DNA from: an uncultured Chitinophaga sp.
GTDB taxonomy: Bacteria; Bacteroidota; Bacteroidia; Chitinophagales; Chitinophagaceae
Direction of reading: 5' to 3'
NCBI RefSeq assembly: GCF_937898475.1
Contig: NZ_CALEJS010000039.1
Span: 1-64,000, forward strand
Length of the DNA stretch: 64,000 nucleotides
Below are positions 18,151 to 26,875 of the stretch, in pieces. Each line of letters starts with the position of its first letter. Position 1 is the stretch's first letter. The position numbers and the translations under genes were made by a program. Under the pieces are notes generated by a model, which saw only the letters and a list, made by a program, of their open reading frames with translations, was not told the DNA's origin and ran no database searches.

Positions 18151-18390
18151 TTATATAAGCTGTTTGGTGTTGTTAAAGTAATGCCGGATCATCCATTCAA
18201 TATGAGGTAATAAGGCATTGTCCGGTAAACGTCCCTCATTAACAGGTTGAATAGTATCCTCTTCCGTGAGGGAATATTCCATTTGTACGCCCTCAACTGT
18301 TACCCGGAATTTCCTCTCCTTTGCAATTTTTTTCAAAAAGACCCTCCTCGGAATTCCGTTTACATTAAATGTACAAGCGAGGTTTCTCAT
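18151..18390 (-). CDS. Small hypothetical protein
   Basis: A 79-residue protein I do not recognise. It is soluble, mixed alpha/beta in character and basic in its first half (RRVFLKKIAKERKFRV), with an acidic middle (YSLTEEDTIQPVNEG) and an aromatic C-terminal helix (IEWMIRHYFNNTKQLI). No signal peptide or membrane segment is present. It stands alone between gpsA and the glycosyltransferase operon, antisense to both, and its length and composition look like those of a real short gene. Function is unknown. Confidence 0.6.
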   Translation of the reverse strand: MRNLACTFNVNGIPRRVFLKKIAKERKFRVTVEGVQMEYSLTEEDTIQPVNEGRLPDNALLPHIEWMIRHYFNNTKQLI

Positions 18391-18728
18391 TACGTAGATT
18401 TTTAATGTCCCAATAAATGAATTATAGCGTTGTCAAGGATAGATATGGCTGAAAACACGGCTGTGCCGATTGTACAAATCTAATAGGTGCTATGCACTTA
18501 AATGTGAATTTTATGTTAATGGAAAAAGAAAGTGCGGTAAGCCTTTTAAAAGGCATGCCAGGTTTTTTATGTGGATGAGTGGAGAAAGCTGTGGAAATAT
18601 TTCCACAGAATTTGAGCAGTAAATTACATCAGGCCAGCAGTACCATTATGCGGCCGGGGTTGGATTGATATTTGAAAAGGTTAACTACTAAAATCAGGAA
18701 TTGTCAACGGAGTAAAAATTAATAATAC
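18391..18728. other. 338-bp regulatory gap before the glycosyltransferase operon
   Basis: No gene is seen. The gap holds two perfect palindromes, a 14-mer at 18541-18554 (GCCTTTTAAAAGGC) and a 20-mer at 18589-18608, and a weak sigma-54-like sequence at 18660-18676 (GG-N10-GA). The rest is AT-rich leader. Confidence 0.6.
18589..18608. promoter_or_regulatory. Perfect 20-bp palindrome, putative operator or enhancer
   Basis: CTGTGGAAATATTTCCACAG is a perfect 20-bp palindrome 121 bp before the start codon at 18729. Its half-site TTTCCACAG recurs at 26447-26455 and, with one change, at 26468-26476, in the gap at the far end of the same signalling block. The regulator is unknown; the NtrC-type protein at 21440 is one candidate. 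Confidence 0.6.
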
Positions 18729-21011
18729 ATGAATAAGGCCTTGCTTTTTGTTACATCTTTTCCGCCTCGTGAATGCGGTATTGCAACATTTGCGCAGGAT
18801 CTGGTGAACGCCCTGCACAAGTCATTTTCAGGAAAGCTGAACATAAGTGTGTGCGCATTAACAGAAGCCGGCAAACCGCCGGCAGCGCTTGAGCCGCCGG
18901 TGAAGTATACCGTAAATCCGTTTGATATAGACAGCTGTATTACGTTTGCTCACCAGGTGAATGCTGATCCGGAGATAGACATGGTTTGCTTTGAACATGA
19001 GTTCGGACTATACGGTGGAGAATATGGACATAATATGCTGGCAATGATCTCTCTGCTCGACAAACCCTTTATAGTACGTTTCCATACCGTATTGCCATAT
19101 CCTGATGCCAAATGCCTGAAAGTGATCAGTATTATCGGGTCCCTGGCGTCAAAGATCATCGTGATGACCCAGACTTCAGCGGAGATATTAATGTCTGTGT
19201 ACCATTTACCTTCCCATAAGATTGTACATATACCACATGGTGTCCATGCGCGGATCACGGAAGATACGGAGTCGCTCAAGGTACAGTATGGCCTGCAGAA
19301 CAAGCTGGTGCTTACCACTTTTGGCCTTCTCAGTGAAAATAAAGGACTGGAAACAGCAATCAGGGCTATGAAGCCGATTGCACAACAGTTTCCGGATGCG
19401 GTATACCTGATATTGGGAAAAACCCACCCGGTGGTGCTGGCCCGGGAAGGAGAGCAGTACCGCCAGCGGCTGGAACAACTGATTGAAGAATTAGGCCTGC
19501 AGCGCCATGTGAAATTTGTTAACAGTTACCTTAGTCTGGACGCCTTGCTGGATTATCTTGCCCTGACAGATATTTACCTGTTCACTTCTAAAGACCCCCA
19601 CCAGGCGGTGAGCGGTACCTTTTTGTATGCCATGAGTGCCGGCTGTCCCGTTGTGAGCACTGCTTTTGCACAGGCAAAGGAAATGCTGGACGAGTGTTGC
19701 GGTTACCTGATTGAAATGGGTGATCATGAACAGCTGGCCAGATATGCTATCCACCTGCTCGGAAATCCGGACCTGAGGAAAGAGATGAGCAATAATGGTA
19801 TTGAAAGAACGCGCAGCGCAATCTGGGATAATGTGGCCATTGCCCATATGTCTTTGTTCCGGGATATACTGGCAGAGAAGAAGATGCTCATGCCGAGCTT
19901 ACCGCCGGCGTACCTGGACCATATAGACCGCATGACCGATGAATTTGGCATGATCCAGTTTTCGCGTCACGACCAGCCAGACCCCGCATCCGGTTATACG
20001 CTGGATGATAATGCCAGGGCGCTTATTGCCTTGTGTATGTATGCCACTACTGTGAAAGAAAGCAGCTTTGTATACTCCCTTTGTCATAAATACCTGGATT
20101 TCATTGAATATTGTCAGCAGCCCTCCGGCAGTTTTCTGAACTACGTAAATGTGGGGGGCTACTTTGACCCCATGAACTATGAAGTAGACCTGGAAGATGC
20201 CAATGGCCGTGCTGTGTGGGCATTGGGATATTTATTACACCTGCACCGGGAATTGCCGCCAATGCTGGTACAGCAGGCGCATCGGGTATTACAGCCATGT
20301 TTTAACTGGCTGGAGAACCTGAGAGCTCCCAGGGCAATTGCCTTTGCCATAAAAGGCATGTACTATTACCAGCAATACAGGCCGGGAGGTATATCAGAGG
20401 ATATACTGAACACGCTGGCATCCCGTTTACACAAGGCTTACCAACAGGAGGCTGATGCACAGTGGAAGTGGTTTGAGCCATCACTCACCTATGGTAATGC
20501 CGTATTGCCCGAAGCCATGATGATGTCCTGGCAGATATCCGGTAACCCTGCATGGCTGCAGACTGCAAAGGAAAGCCTGCACTTCCTTTGTGCCAGAACC
20601 TTTACGGATAATTATATGAAGGTGATTAATAATAAAACCTGGTACCACAAGCATGATGATTACGACAATACCAGCTGTGAAGGTGGTGAACAGTCTATTG
20701 AGGTTGCCTATACCATGCTGGCCCTGCATACTTTCTACCTCGCAACAGGAAATGTTGCCTACCTGGAAAAGATGCGGCTGGCTTTTAGCTGGTACCTGGG
20801 CAATAACCATTTGAAACAGTTGATATATAATCCGCTTACCTACGGTTGTTACGATGGACTTGAAAAGAACAACGTTAACCAGAATCAGGGGGCAGAATCA
20901 AGTGTTTGTTACCTGATCGCCAGGTTATTAATGGAACAATGGAATAAACTCAAGTATGTTACAACACAGAAAACAGGGATGGAGTCCGTTGTCAGACTTA
21001 GTCTCAATTAA
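18729..21011 (+). CDS. Family 4 glycosyltransferase fused to an alpha-toroid domain
   Basis: Two-domain protein of 760 residues. Residues 1-385 form a GT-B glycosyltransferase of family GT4: the opening SFPPRECGIATFAQDL, HIPHGVH, TFGLLSENKGLETAIRA and a donor-site region GTFLYAMSAGCPVVSTAFA. Residues 390-760 form a second all-helical region rich in Trp, Tyr and acidic residues (SGYTLDDNARALIALCMY, WKWFEPSLTYGNAVLPEAMM), resembling the alpha/alpha-barrel of glycosidases. Such proteins often occur with mannoside-acting enzymes, but none is adjacent here. It overlaps nothing and is followed after 4 bp by a receiver gene, so sugar transfer and signalling are coupled in one operon. The acceptor is unknown. 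Confidence 0.85.
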   Translation: MNKALLFVTSFPPRECGIATFAQDLVNALHKSFSGKLNISVCALTEAGKPPAALEPPVKYTVNPFDIDSCITFAHQVNADPEIDMVCFEHEFGLYGGEYGHNMLAMISLLDKPFIVRFHTVLPYPDAKCLKVISIIGSLASKIIVMTQTSAEILMSVYHLPSHKIVHIPHGVHARITEDTESLKVQYGLQNKLVLTTFGLLSENKGLETAIRAMKPIAQQFPDAVYLILGKTHPVVLAREGEQYRQRLEQLIEELGLQRHVKFVNSYLSLDALLDYLALTDIYLFTSKDPHQAVSGTFLYAMSAGCPVVSTAFAQAKEMLDECCGYLIEMGDHEQLARYAIHLLGNPDLRKEMSNNGIERTRSAIWDNVAIAHMSLFRDILAEKKMLMPSLPPAYLDHIDRMTDEFGMIQFSRHDQPDPASGYTLDDNARALIALCMYATTVKESSFVYSLCHKYLDFIEYCQQPSGSFLNYVNVGGYFDPMNYEVDLEDANGRAVWALGYLLHLHRELPPMLVQQAHRVLQPCFNWLENLRAPRAIAFAIKGMYYYQQYRPGGISEDILNTLASRLHKAYQQEADAQWKWFEPSLTYGNAVLPEAMMMSWQISGNPAWLQTAKESLHFLCARTFTDNYMKVINNKTWYHKHDDYDNTSCEGGEQSIEVAYTMLALHTFYLATGNVAYLEKMRLAFSWYLGNNHLKQLIYNPLTYGCYDGLEKNNVNQNQGAESSVCYLIARLLMEQWNKLKYVTTQKTGMESVVRLSLN

Positions 21012-21015
21012 GCAG

Positions 21016-21378
21016 ATGAAAGATTCGTTTATCCTTATAATTGACGATGAACCGGATATATGCAGATTACTGCAAATGAGTTTAGTAAGGCATGGTTTTA
21101 ACGTAAAATACGTGCATAACCTGCACGCTGGCCTGCAATATATTCAGCACCAACAGCCTGACATACTGTTCCTGGATATTAACCTGCCGGATGGATCAGG
21201 ATTGGAAGCTTTGCCTGTCATCAAAAGAAATTGTCCGGCGTTGATGATCATCACCATCAGTGCATACGACAACGGCCTTGAGAAGCAAAAAGCACTTAGT
21301 TCAGGAGCCAGTTATTTTCTTGCTAAACCATTCAGTGTAAAGAACTTGGACGAACTGATACAAGATGTTAAAAGTTAG
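21016..21378 (+). CDS. Single-domain response regulator
   Basis: Stand-alone receiver of 120 residues beginning MKDSFILIIDDEPDICRLL, with the acidic pocket (Asp-Asp-Glu), the phospho-acceptor Asp in DILFLDINLPDGSG, the switch Ser in ISAYD and the Lys in LAKPF. There is no output domain. The ATG at 21016 follows the glycosyltransferase stop by 4 bp; the same frame runs 20 codons upstream inside that gene, but the receiver fold starts here. It probably takes phosphate from one of the nearby kinases (23404 or 24942) and acts by protein contact. Confidence 0.88.
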   Translation: MKDSFILIIDDEPDICRLLQMSLVRHGFNVKYVHNLHAGLQYIQHQQPDILFLDINLPDGSGLEALPVIKRNCPALMIITISAYDNGLEKQKALSSGASYFLAKPFSVKNLDELIQDVKS

Positions 21379-21439
21379 TTCTCCTATAAATTAATTCGTA
21401 ACTTTAAAGGCTTTATTGCCAACATCACACATTACCATT

Positions 21440-22876
21440 ATGAGAAATATAATGATCATAGATGACGAGATCAATATCTGTACGTTGTTGAGCAAATTCC
21501 TCGGCAAGCATGGATTTAAGGTGGATACTACTATGTCTGGTGCGTCTGCATTAAAAATGATGAAGGAAAAACCTTACGATCTGGTATTATGTGATTACCG
21601 TCTGAAAGATACAGACGGTGCGCAGTTACTGCAAGACATCCGCCAGCTTAACCCCCGGACCATCGTCATTATCATAACAGGGTATACCGATGTGAGAGTG
21701 GCTGTAGAAATGGTGAAGAACGGCGCTTACGATTATCTTTCCAAACCATTATATCCCGATGAGATATTAAACCTGGTGCACAAGGCATTTGCCCACTTAG
21801 ATGCCGAGAGTGAGCGTGATAATGTACCGGCTATTCCCGAACAGCGGACAGCAGCAGACACCAGCAACGGCCAGGCGCCTGTAGCAGAAATGCTGGACAA
21901 AACCCACAAGTATGTTTATGGAGAGAGCAGTGGCGCACAGGAGCTGTTCAGGCAGATAAAGCTGGTAGCCCCCACGGATTACAGTGTAATCATTTTTGGA
22001 GAAACAGGTACCGGTAAAGAGTCTGTTGCTCATCTCATCCATCATCATAGTAAACGCAGTTCCCAACCCTTTGTGGCACTGGATTGTGGCAGCCTGTCCA
22101 AAGAGCTGGCTGCAAGTGAATTATTCGGTCATGAAAAGGGATCTTTTACAGGGGCCATCAATACTAAAATAGGCGCCTTTGAACAGGCGCATGGCGGTAC
22201 CTTGTTCCTGGATGAGGTGTCAAACCTTTCATATGATATCCAGGTGGCGCTTTTAAGGGTAATCCAGGAGAAAGTGATCCGCCGGGTAGGCAGTCTCAAA
22301 GAGATACCGGTTGATGTACGCATTATTGTAGCTTCCAACGAAAAGCTGTCAGAATCTGTGCAACGCGGCAAATTCAGGGAAGACCTTTTCCACCGTTTCA
22401 ACGAATTTACCATCTACATACCGCCATTGCGCGAGCGGCAGGAAGATCTTCCGCTGTTTGTTAACGCATTTATATCGCAGGTAGAGAAAGAACTGCAGAA
22501 GAATTGCGGCAAGATCACATCTGAAGTATGGGCGTGTTTCCAGAAATATTCCTGGCCAGGCAATATACGTGAACTGAAGAATGTGATACGGCGCGCCTGC
22601 CTGCTTACACCCGAACACCAGGATATTACCATGTCTACCCTTCCGCTGGAGATGAAAGAAGCTTTCTCCCAGAGCTATGAGGAAGACCATGTGGGTGAAC
22701 TTGCAGCCATTGCCAATGAAAATGATCTTAAAACGGTGGCTTTACAGGCAGAGTACAACAAGATCATTAATGTGTTGAAAGAAGTAAAGTATAACAAAAC
22801 CAAAGCAGCCCAATTACTTAATATAGACCGTAAAACTCTCTACAATAAGCTACGCCTGCTTAATATAAATTATTAA
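21440..22876 (+). CDS. NtrC-family sigma-54-dependent response regulator
   Basis: 478-residue activator: receiver (1-120, phospho-acceptor Asp52), AAA+ domain with Walker A GETGTGKES, the sigma-54 contact loop GSFTGA, Walker B TLFLDEVSN and arginine finger region FREDLFHRFNEF, and a Fis-type helix-turn-helix at the C-terminus (YNKTKAAQLLNIDRKTLYNKL). The ATG at 21440 is chosen because the receiver starts there; the frame opens at a TTG eight codons earlier. No kinase is directly adjacent in the same direction, but two sit just downstream on the other strand. It lies 61 bp after the receiver gene. Confidence 0.94.
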   Translation: MRNIMIIDDEINICTLLSKFLGKHGFKVDTTMSGASALKMMKEKPYDLVLCDYRLKDTDGAQLLQDIRQLNPRTIVIIITGYTDVRVAVEMVKNGAYDYLSKPLYPDEILNLVHKAFAHLDAESERDNVPAIPEQRTAADTSNGQAPVAEMLDKTHKYVYGESSGAQELFRQIKLVAPTDYSVIIFGETGTGKESVAHLIHHHSKRSSQPFVALDCGSLSKELAASELFGHEKGSFTGAINTKIGAFEQAHGGTLFLDEVSNLSYDIQVALLRVIQEKVIRRVGSLKEIPVDVRIIVASNEKLSESVQRGKFREDLFHRFNEFTIYIPPLRERQEDLPLFVNAFISQVEKELQKNCGKITSEVWACFQKYSWPGNIRELKNVIRRACLLTPEHQDITMSTLPLEMKEAFSQSYEEDHVGELAAIANENDLKTVALQAEYNKIINVLKEVKYNKTKAAQLLNIDRKTLYNKLRLLNINY

Positions 22877-22887
22877 TTGGCGAATTT

Positions 22888-23397
22888 ATGAACAACCACA
22901 CCAAACAGGAGCAGCCCCCGAAGAACGGGAGCGGGAATGCTAATGAAAACAATGGAAAGGTGTCCGGTTTTTTTGAACGCTTTGCCAGCCAGGTAGTATA
23001 TGTTACAGGCTCTGTATGGGCCTTCATTATTGCGGTGGCAGTGGTCATTGTATGGGCCGTTACCGGTCCTGTTTTCGGCTTTTCAGACACCTGGCAGCTG
23101 GTTATCAATACGGGCACCACTATCGTTACTTTCCTGATGGTGTTCGTGATCCAGAAATCGCAGAATAAGGACTCCAAATCTGTGCAGTTGAAGTTAAATG
23201 AGCTTATTGCCGCCAATAAGGCGGCCAGTAACCGTTTGATCGTAGCAGAAGATCTTACTGAGGAGGAGCTGGATGTGCTGCACAAATACTACTGTAAGCT
23301 GGCAGAAGAGACCAGGAAACGGATAGATACGAAGGAATCCCATTCAGTGGAGGATGCCATTGAGAAAACAGAGGAAAAGCTCGGCGGGAAGAAGTAG
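22888..23397 (+). CDS. Low-affinity iron permease family protein
   Basis: Small membrane protein of 169 residues with two or three hydrophobic segments. The core (VTGSVWAFIIAVAVVIVWAV and NTGTTIVTFLMVFVIQKSQN) and the following DSKSVQLKLNELI match the family named after the yeast low-affinity iron transporter Fet4. A polar N-terminal tail (1-28) and an acidic/basic C-terminal tail are cytoplasmic. Iron transport by bacterial members is unproven. It follows the NtrC-type gene by 11 bp and ends 6 bp from the convergent kinase gene, leaving no room for a separate terminator. Confidence 0.82.
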   Translation: MNNHTKQEQPPKNGSGNANENNGKVSGFFERFASQVVYVTGSVWAFIIAVAVVIVWAVTGPVFGFSDTWQLVINTGTTIVTFLMVFVIQKSQNKDSKSVQLKLNELIAANKAASNRLIVAEDLTEEELDVLHKYYCKLAEETRKRIDTKESHSVEDAIEKTEEKLGGKK

Positions 23398-23403
23398 TAG
23401 TTA

Positions 23404-24837
23404 TCAGTTTACGGGTAGCGTAATGCTGAATGTAGTGCCTTTTCCCGGCTCGCTGTCTACATGGATGTTCCCTTTATGGTTGATGATGATGTTCTGGGTA
23501 CTGGTAAGACCCAGCCCGCTTCCTTTAGGTTTATTGGTAAAGAAAGGATCAAATAGCTTGGTCCTCATTTCTTCAGGTATGCCCACGCCATTATCGCTGA
23601 TCTGGATAATGGCTTTATCATTGTGCCTGGATGTGATGATGCCCAGCTCCCCTTTTCCCGGCGCCATTGCCTCAATGGCGTTGATGATGATGTTGAGCAG
23701 CGCTATTTCTATTTTCTCCGCATCAGCTGGTATCATTATGTCGGGATCTGTCAGCCGTTTCTGCACTTTTATCTCATTTAACTGCAAACGGTCTTTTGCC
23801 AGTTCGAGCGCTTTTTCGGTGAGCTCGTTAACGCCATGCAGCTGAATATGGAGGTCTATCATCCTCGTGCTGTGCAGCAGTTCAGTGATCAACTGGTTAA
23901 TACGGATGCAGTTCCGTTCAATAATGTCAGTATAAAGCTGGCTGTCTTCCGTGTCTGCCGGTTCCTGCTTGAACTGGCTTACTGCCAGCAGTATATTGGT
24001 TAGCGGGTTTCGTACCTCGTGGGCAATAACTCGGGCAATGCGGCCTGTGATCACGAATTTCTGCTGCTGCTGCTTCTCCTGCTCTTCCTTTTTCTTCTCG
24101 GTGATATCCTGTACCACACAAAGAAAGATCTGGGCGGCTTCGTCCAGCATAACGGCATTCACCAGCACATCCAGTTTTTTCTGATGCTTGTTCACGAAAT
24201 TGTATTCGCTCTGCACAGTGCCGTTATCACCGCATATCTGTTCAAAAAAATGCCGGTATTGTTCCTCAAAAAGAAAGAGATCTTTGAGATTCATCCCGAT
24301 CATTTCTTCCTTGGCATATTGCAGGGTTCTCAGCGCTGCCGGGTTGGCGTCAATGACGTTCTTGTCGCAATCTGCCAGTATGATAAGATCATGAGCCTTT
24401 TCAAAGATGCCGTAGTATTTTTTCTCGCTTTCCGCCAGTGTACGCAGGTGATTCATTTCATCCAGCGCATAACGGATAGATCGTTCCAGCAGGTCTGCAC
24501 TGATCTCGCCTTTTACAAGGTAATCTGATGCACCCGCCATCATGGCTTCCTTATCAATATTATAATCCCCCTTGCCGGTCAGCATAATAACAGGGGCCTT
24601 ATAGGCCAGCCGCTGGAAATGATGAAGGATGTCAATCCCGGTATACTGGCCCAGGCGATAATCCACCAGGTAAATATCATGTTTCCGCCGTTCTATTTCC
24701 TGCAGTGCGAGCGGGTAGGTAGAGGCCCATTCCAGCTGATACTGCCCGGGAGAAATATCCTGCAGCAGTTCATTTACCAGGAAGAAATCATCTTCATCAT
24801 CGTCTATCATCAAAATATGTATGGGCTGTTCTGTCAT
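23404..24837 (-). CDS. Hybrid receiver-PAS-histidine kinase
   Basis: Soluble kinase of 477 residues with a receiver at the N-terminus (1-125, Asp59 in YLVDYRLGQYTG), a PAS domain (about 138-250, GIFEKAHDLIILADCDKNVI), a glutamine-rich coiled coil, the phospho-acceptor helix RVIAHEVRNPLTN (His273), and an ATPase domain with NIIINAIEAM, DNGVGIP and GSGLGLTSTQNI. There are no membrane segments. A receiver placed before the kinase suggests that it is itself controlled by phosphorylation, perhaps through the kinase at 24942, 105 bp upstream in the same direction. Confidence 0.92.
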   Translation of the reverse strand: MTEQPIHILMIDDDEDDFFLVNELLQDISPGQYQLEWASTYPLALQEIERRKHDIYLVDYRLGQYTGIDILHHFQRLAYKAPVIMLTGKGDYNIDKEAMMAGASDYLVKGEISADLLERSIRYALDEMNHLRTLAESEKKYYGIFEKAHDLIILADCDKNVIDANPAALRTLQYAKEEMIGMNLKDLFLFEEQYRHFFEQICGDNGTVQSEYNFVNKHQKKLDVLVNAVMLDEAAQIFLCVVQDITEKKKEEQEKQQQQKFVITGRIARVIAHEVRNPLTNILLAVSQFKQEPADTEDSQLYTDIIERNCIRINQLITELLHSTRMIDLHIQLHGVNELTEKALELAKDRLQLNEIKVQKRLTDPDIMIPADAEKIEIALLNIIINAIEAMAPGKGELGIITSRHNDKAIIQISDNGVGIPEEMRTKLFDPFFTNKPKGSGLGLTSTQNIIINHKGNIHVDSEPGKGTTFSITLPVN

Positions 24838-24941
24838 GATACGCTTCGTGTATTTGGCGATTCTACAATTTCAGTAATTAAAAACAGTGGCCTCATCATC
24901 TGCAATTAGGATGCTAAACTTTTCCTCCACGTGTTTTAAAC

Positions 24942-26360
24942 TCACCTTTTCTGTTTAAGTGGTAAAATAATTACGAAAGCGGCCCCTTTAAGGGGATACC
25001 CATAGGCCATGATGTATCCCTGGTGACTGTCCACAATCTTTTTACAGATGGCCAGGCCTATACCGGTGCCGGAATACTCGCTCACGCCATGAAGGCGCTG
25101 AAAGATCAGGAATATCCGTTCAGCGTAGGCCTGGTCGAACCCGATGCCGTTATCCTCGATAGAGATACGACAGAATTCCTCATCCCAGCGGTTTTCTTTC
25201 GCCACGCTGAGCTCTTTTCCTTTCAGTATCTGGTAAGTGATGTTGATCTCCAGCTGCCTGTCAGGACTGGCGAATTTGATGGCGTTGGTCAACAGGTTCT
25301 GAAACAATTGTTGAAAATTGGTAACGTTCCCTTCAATTACAGGCAGCGGTGCTGCATGCACCACCGCATTTTTTTCCTGCAGCCCAACTTCCAGGTCGCT
25401 AAGCACATTTTGCAGTAACATGTTGATGTCTACCTCTGTAATACTTTCCGGAGCAATACGGCCGGCGCGTGAAAATATAAGCAGGTCATTAATGAGCACC
25501 CGCATACGGGCTACTGCCACTACCATGCGATCTATGAGCTGGGCGGCATCAGCGGGTAGCTGGTCCCGGTATTTCACCTGCAGCCGATCGCTGAAGGTAG
25601 ATATCTTGCGTAGCGGCTCCTGCAGGTCATGCGAAGCTACATAGGCAAACTGCTCCAGTTCCTGGTTACTTTTGTTCAGCAGGGTGATGTTCTGTTGCAG
25701 ATCGCGTTGATAGGATTTTAGTTTGGATTCAATATGCAGCTGCAGCTTAAATTCCTTGGTAAGCGTAATGTAGGAATAGATACCTATCAGAATGGCTACC
25801 AGGGAAGATATAAAGATTACCGGTACCCATAGCGCAGAGAAGAATCGCAGCAGCTCCGCCTTTTCGTGGGTCTGGGCATCTTCAATATGCATCATCTCCT
25901 CTACCTTCAGCTCAATTCTGTCCATGGATACTTCGCCTTCCCTGACCTTCAGTTTTTCCGCTTTGGGCGTATCCAGGTGGGCTGCTTTCAGGAACAAGCG
26001 GTATTTTGTATTCAACAGCTGTCTGAGCGTATCCAGGTGTCTTTGCTGACGCGGGTTCTCTCTTGTGATCAGGCGAACGGCGTTATATTCCGCATTTATC
26101 CTGGCGATCCGTTCTTTCATGCCCGGACCTAACAGCATGCTGTCGCCTGTAAGGTTAAACCCGCGAACGGCTGATTCAGCGTCCTTCAGTTGTTTAATGA
26201 TCGTTTCCAGCCGCCGGGATACTTCAATTGCATGGTTGAGCCTGCCCGCGTTGTCCAACAGGTTTTTCGTTACAAGGTAAGAGAAAAACGATGCTGCAAT
26301 GATAACGGAGAAGGCTATAAAAAAGCCCAGTCTTATTTTTCGTTGTACCGGATTATGCAT
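24942..26360 (-). CDS. CHASE3-domain sensor histidine kinase
   Basis: Membrane sensor of 472 residues. Two transmembrane helices (about 11-31 and 177-199) bracket a periplasmic CHASE3 helical bundle (LKDAESAVRGFNLTGD is its hallmark). A coiled coil then leads to FAYVASHDLQEPLRKISTF with phospho-acceptor His244, typical of the phytochrome-like kinase class, and an ATPase domain with NLLTNAIKFA, DNGIGFD and GTGIGLAICKKIV. The ligand is unknown. A TATATTTG -7 element lies about 50 bp upstream (26411-26418). Confidence 0.92.
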   Translation of the reverse strand: MHNPVQRKIRLGFFIAFSVIIAASFFSYLVTKNLLDNAGRLNHAIEVSRRLETIIKQLKDAESAVRGFNLTGDSMLLGPGMKERIARINAEYNAVRLITRENPRQQRHLDTLRQLLNTKYRLFLKAAHLDTPKAEKLKVREGEVSMDRIELKVEEMMHIEDAQTHEKAELLRFFSALWVPVIFISSLVAILIGIYSYITLTKEFKLQLHIESKLKSYQRDLQQNITLLNKSNQELEQFAYVASHDLQEPLRKISTFSDRLQVKYRDQLPADAAQLIDRMVVAVARMRVLINDLLIFSRAGRIAPESITEVDINMLLQNVLSDLEVGLQEKNAVVHAAPLPVIEGNVTNFQQLFQNLLTNAIKFASPDRQLEINITYQILKGKELSVAKENRWDEEFCRISIEDNGIGFDQAYAERIFLIFQRLHGVSEYSGTGIGLAICKKIVDSHQGYIMAYGYPLKGAAFVIILPLKQKR

Positions 26361-26410
26361 GCTTCCAAAAAGAGATGACCCTGAGGCTATCGAATTTACT
26401 GATTCTCTGT

Positions 26411-26476
26411 CAAATATAGGGCATTAAACTTTTCTGCGGGAAAGATTTTCCACAGTGTGAAAACCTATTTCTACAG
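26411..26476 (-). promoter_or_regulatory. Promoter and paired half-sites before the CHASE3 kinase
   Basis: On the minus strand 26418-26411 reads TATATTTG, an exact -7 element. Just upstream, TTTCCACAG (26447-26455) and TTTCTACAG (26468-26476) are spaced 21 bp apart, two helical turns, and match the halves of the palindrome at 18589. A clear -33 box was not found. Confidence 0.45.
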
Positions 26477-26643
26477 CACTGGTGGGCGTTTGAGCGGATT
26501 CGAAAATAATATAAAAGTGCGTTATCCCTGAATAACCTATTATCTGCCGTAATGCCCGTAATGGAATGAACTTTGTTTTCATAATTATGCTGCACACATT
26601 TTTTTCATTGTTGCTATTTTTCACTGAATAAAATTTTTAAGCC

Positions 26644-26835
26644 ATGAAACCGAGACAGGACAAGGGCGATAAAAAAGGCAACCCGAAAGTTCCGCCGGAA
26701 ATAAAACATCCGCCCGGGAAACAAGGTGAATCACCCTCAGAACAATCTCCGGATAAACGGGACATACCGGACGAAATTCCTGAAAGGGAAATAAAACGTA
26801 AACCCGCCGATCCGCAAGACCGCAAAAAAGCTTAA
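26644..26835 (+). CDS. Small hydrophilic, probably disordered protein
   Basis: A 63-residue protein made almost entirely of Lys, Glu, Asp, Pro, Gln and Arg, with recurring motifs such as GDKKGNPKVPPE and DKRDIPDEIPEREIK and not one Trp, Tyr, Phe or Cys. It should not fold on its own. I recognise no family. It lies 40 bp before the ferritin-like stress protein gene and may be co-expressed with it. Small hydrophilic proteins of this kind often belong to general stress responses, but here that is inferred from the neighbour only. Confidence 0.6.
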   Translation: MKPRQDKGDKKGNPKVPPEIKHPPGKQGESPSEQSPDKRDIPDEIPEREIKRKPADPQDRKKA

Positions 26836-26875
26836 CTATTCAATACTAATTTCTTCACCTTCAAATTTTAATCTT

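Noticed and set aside
26563..26578. Sigma-54 promoter for the 26644 gene
   Set aside because: TGGAATGAACTTTGTT has GG and TTG at the right distance but lacks GC at -12 and the rest of the -24 box. A GAACTTTG near-match to the -7 element is just as good.
26637..26825. Minus-strand 62-codon frame opposite the 26644 mini-gene
   Set aside because: It is Gly/Ser/Cys-rich and merely the complement of a Pro/Lys-rich gene; neighbouring genes support the plus strand.
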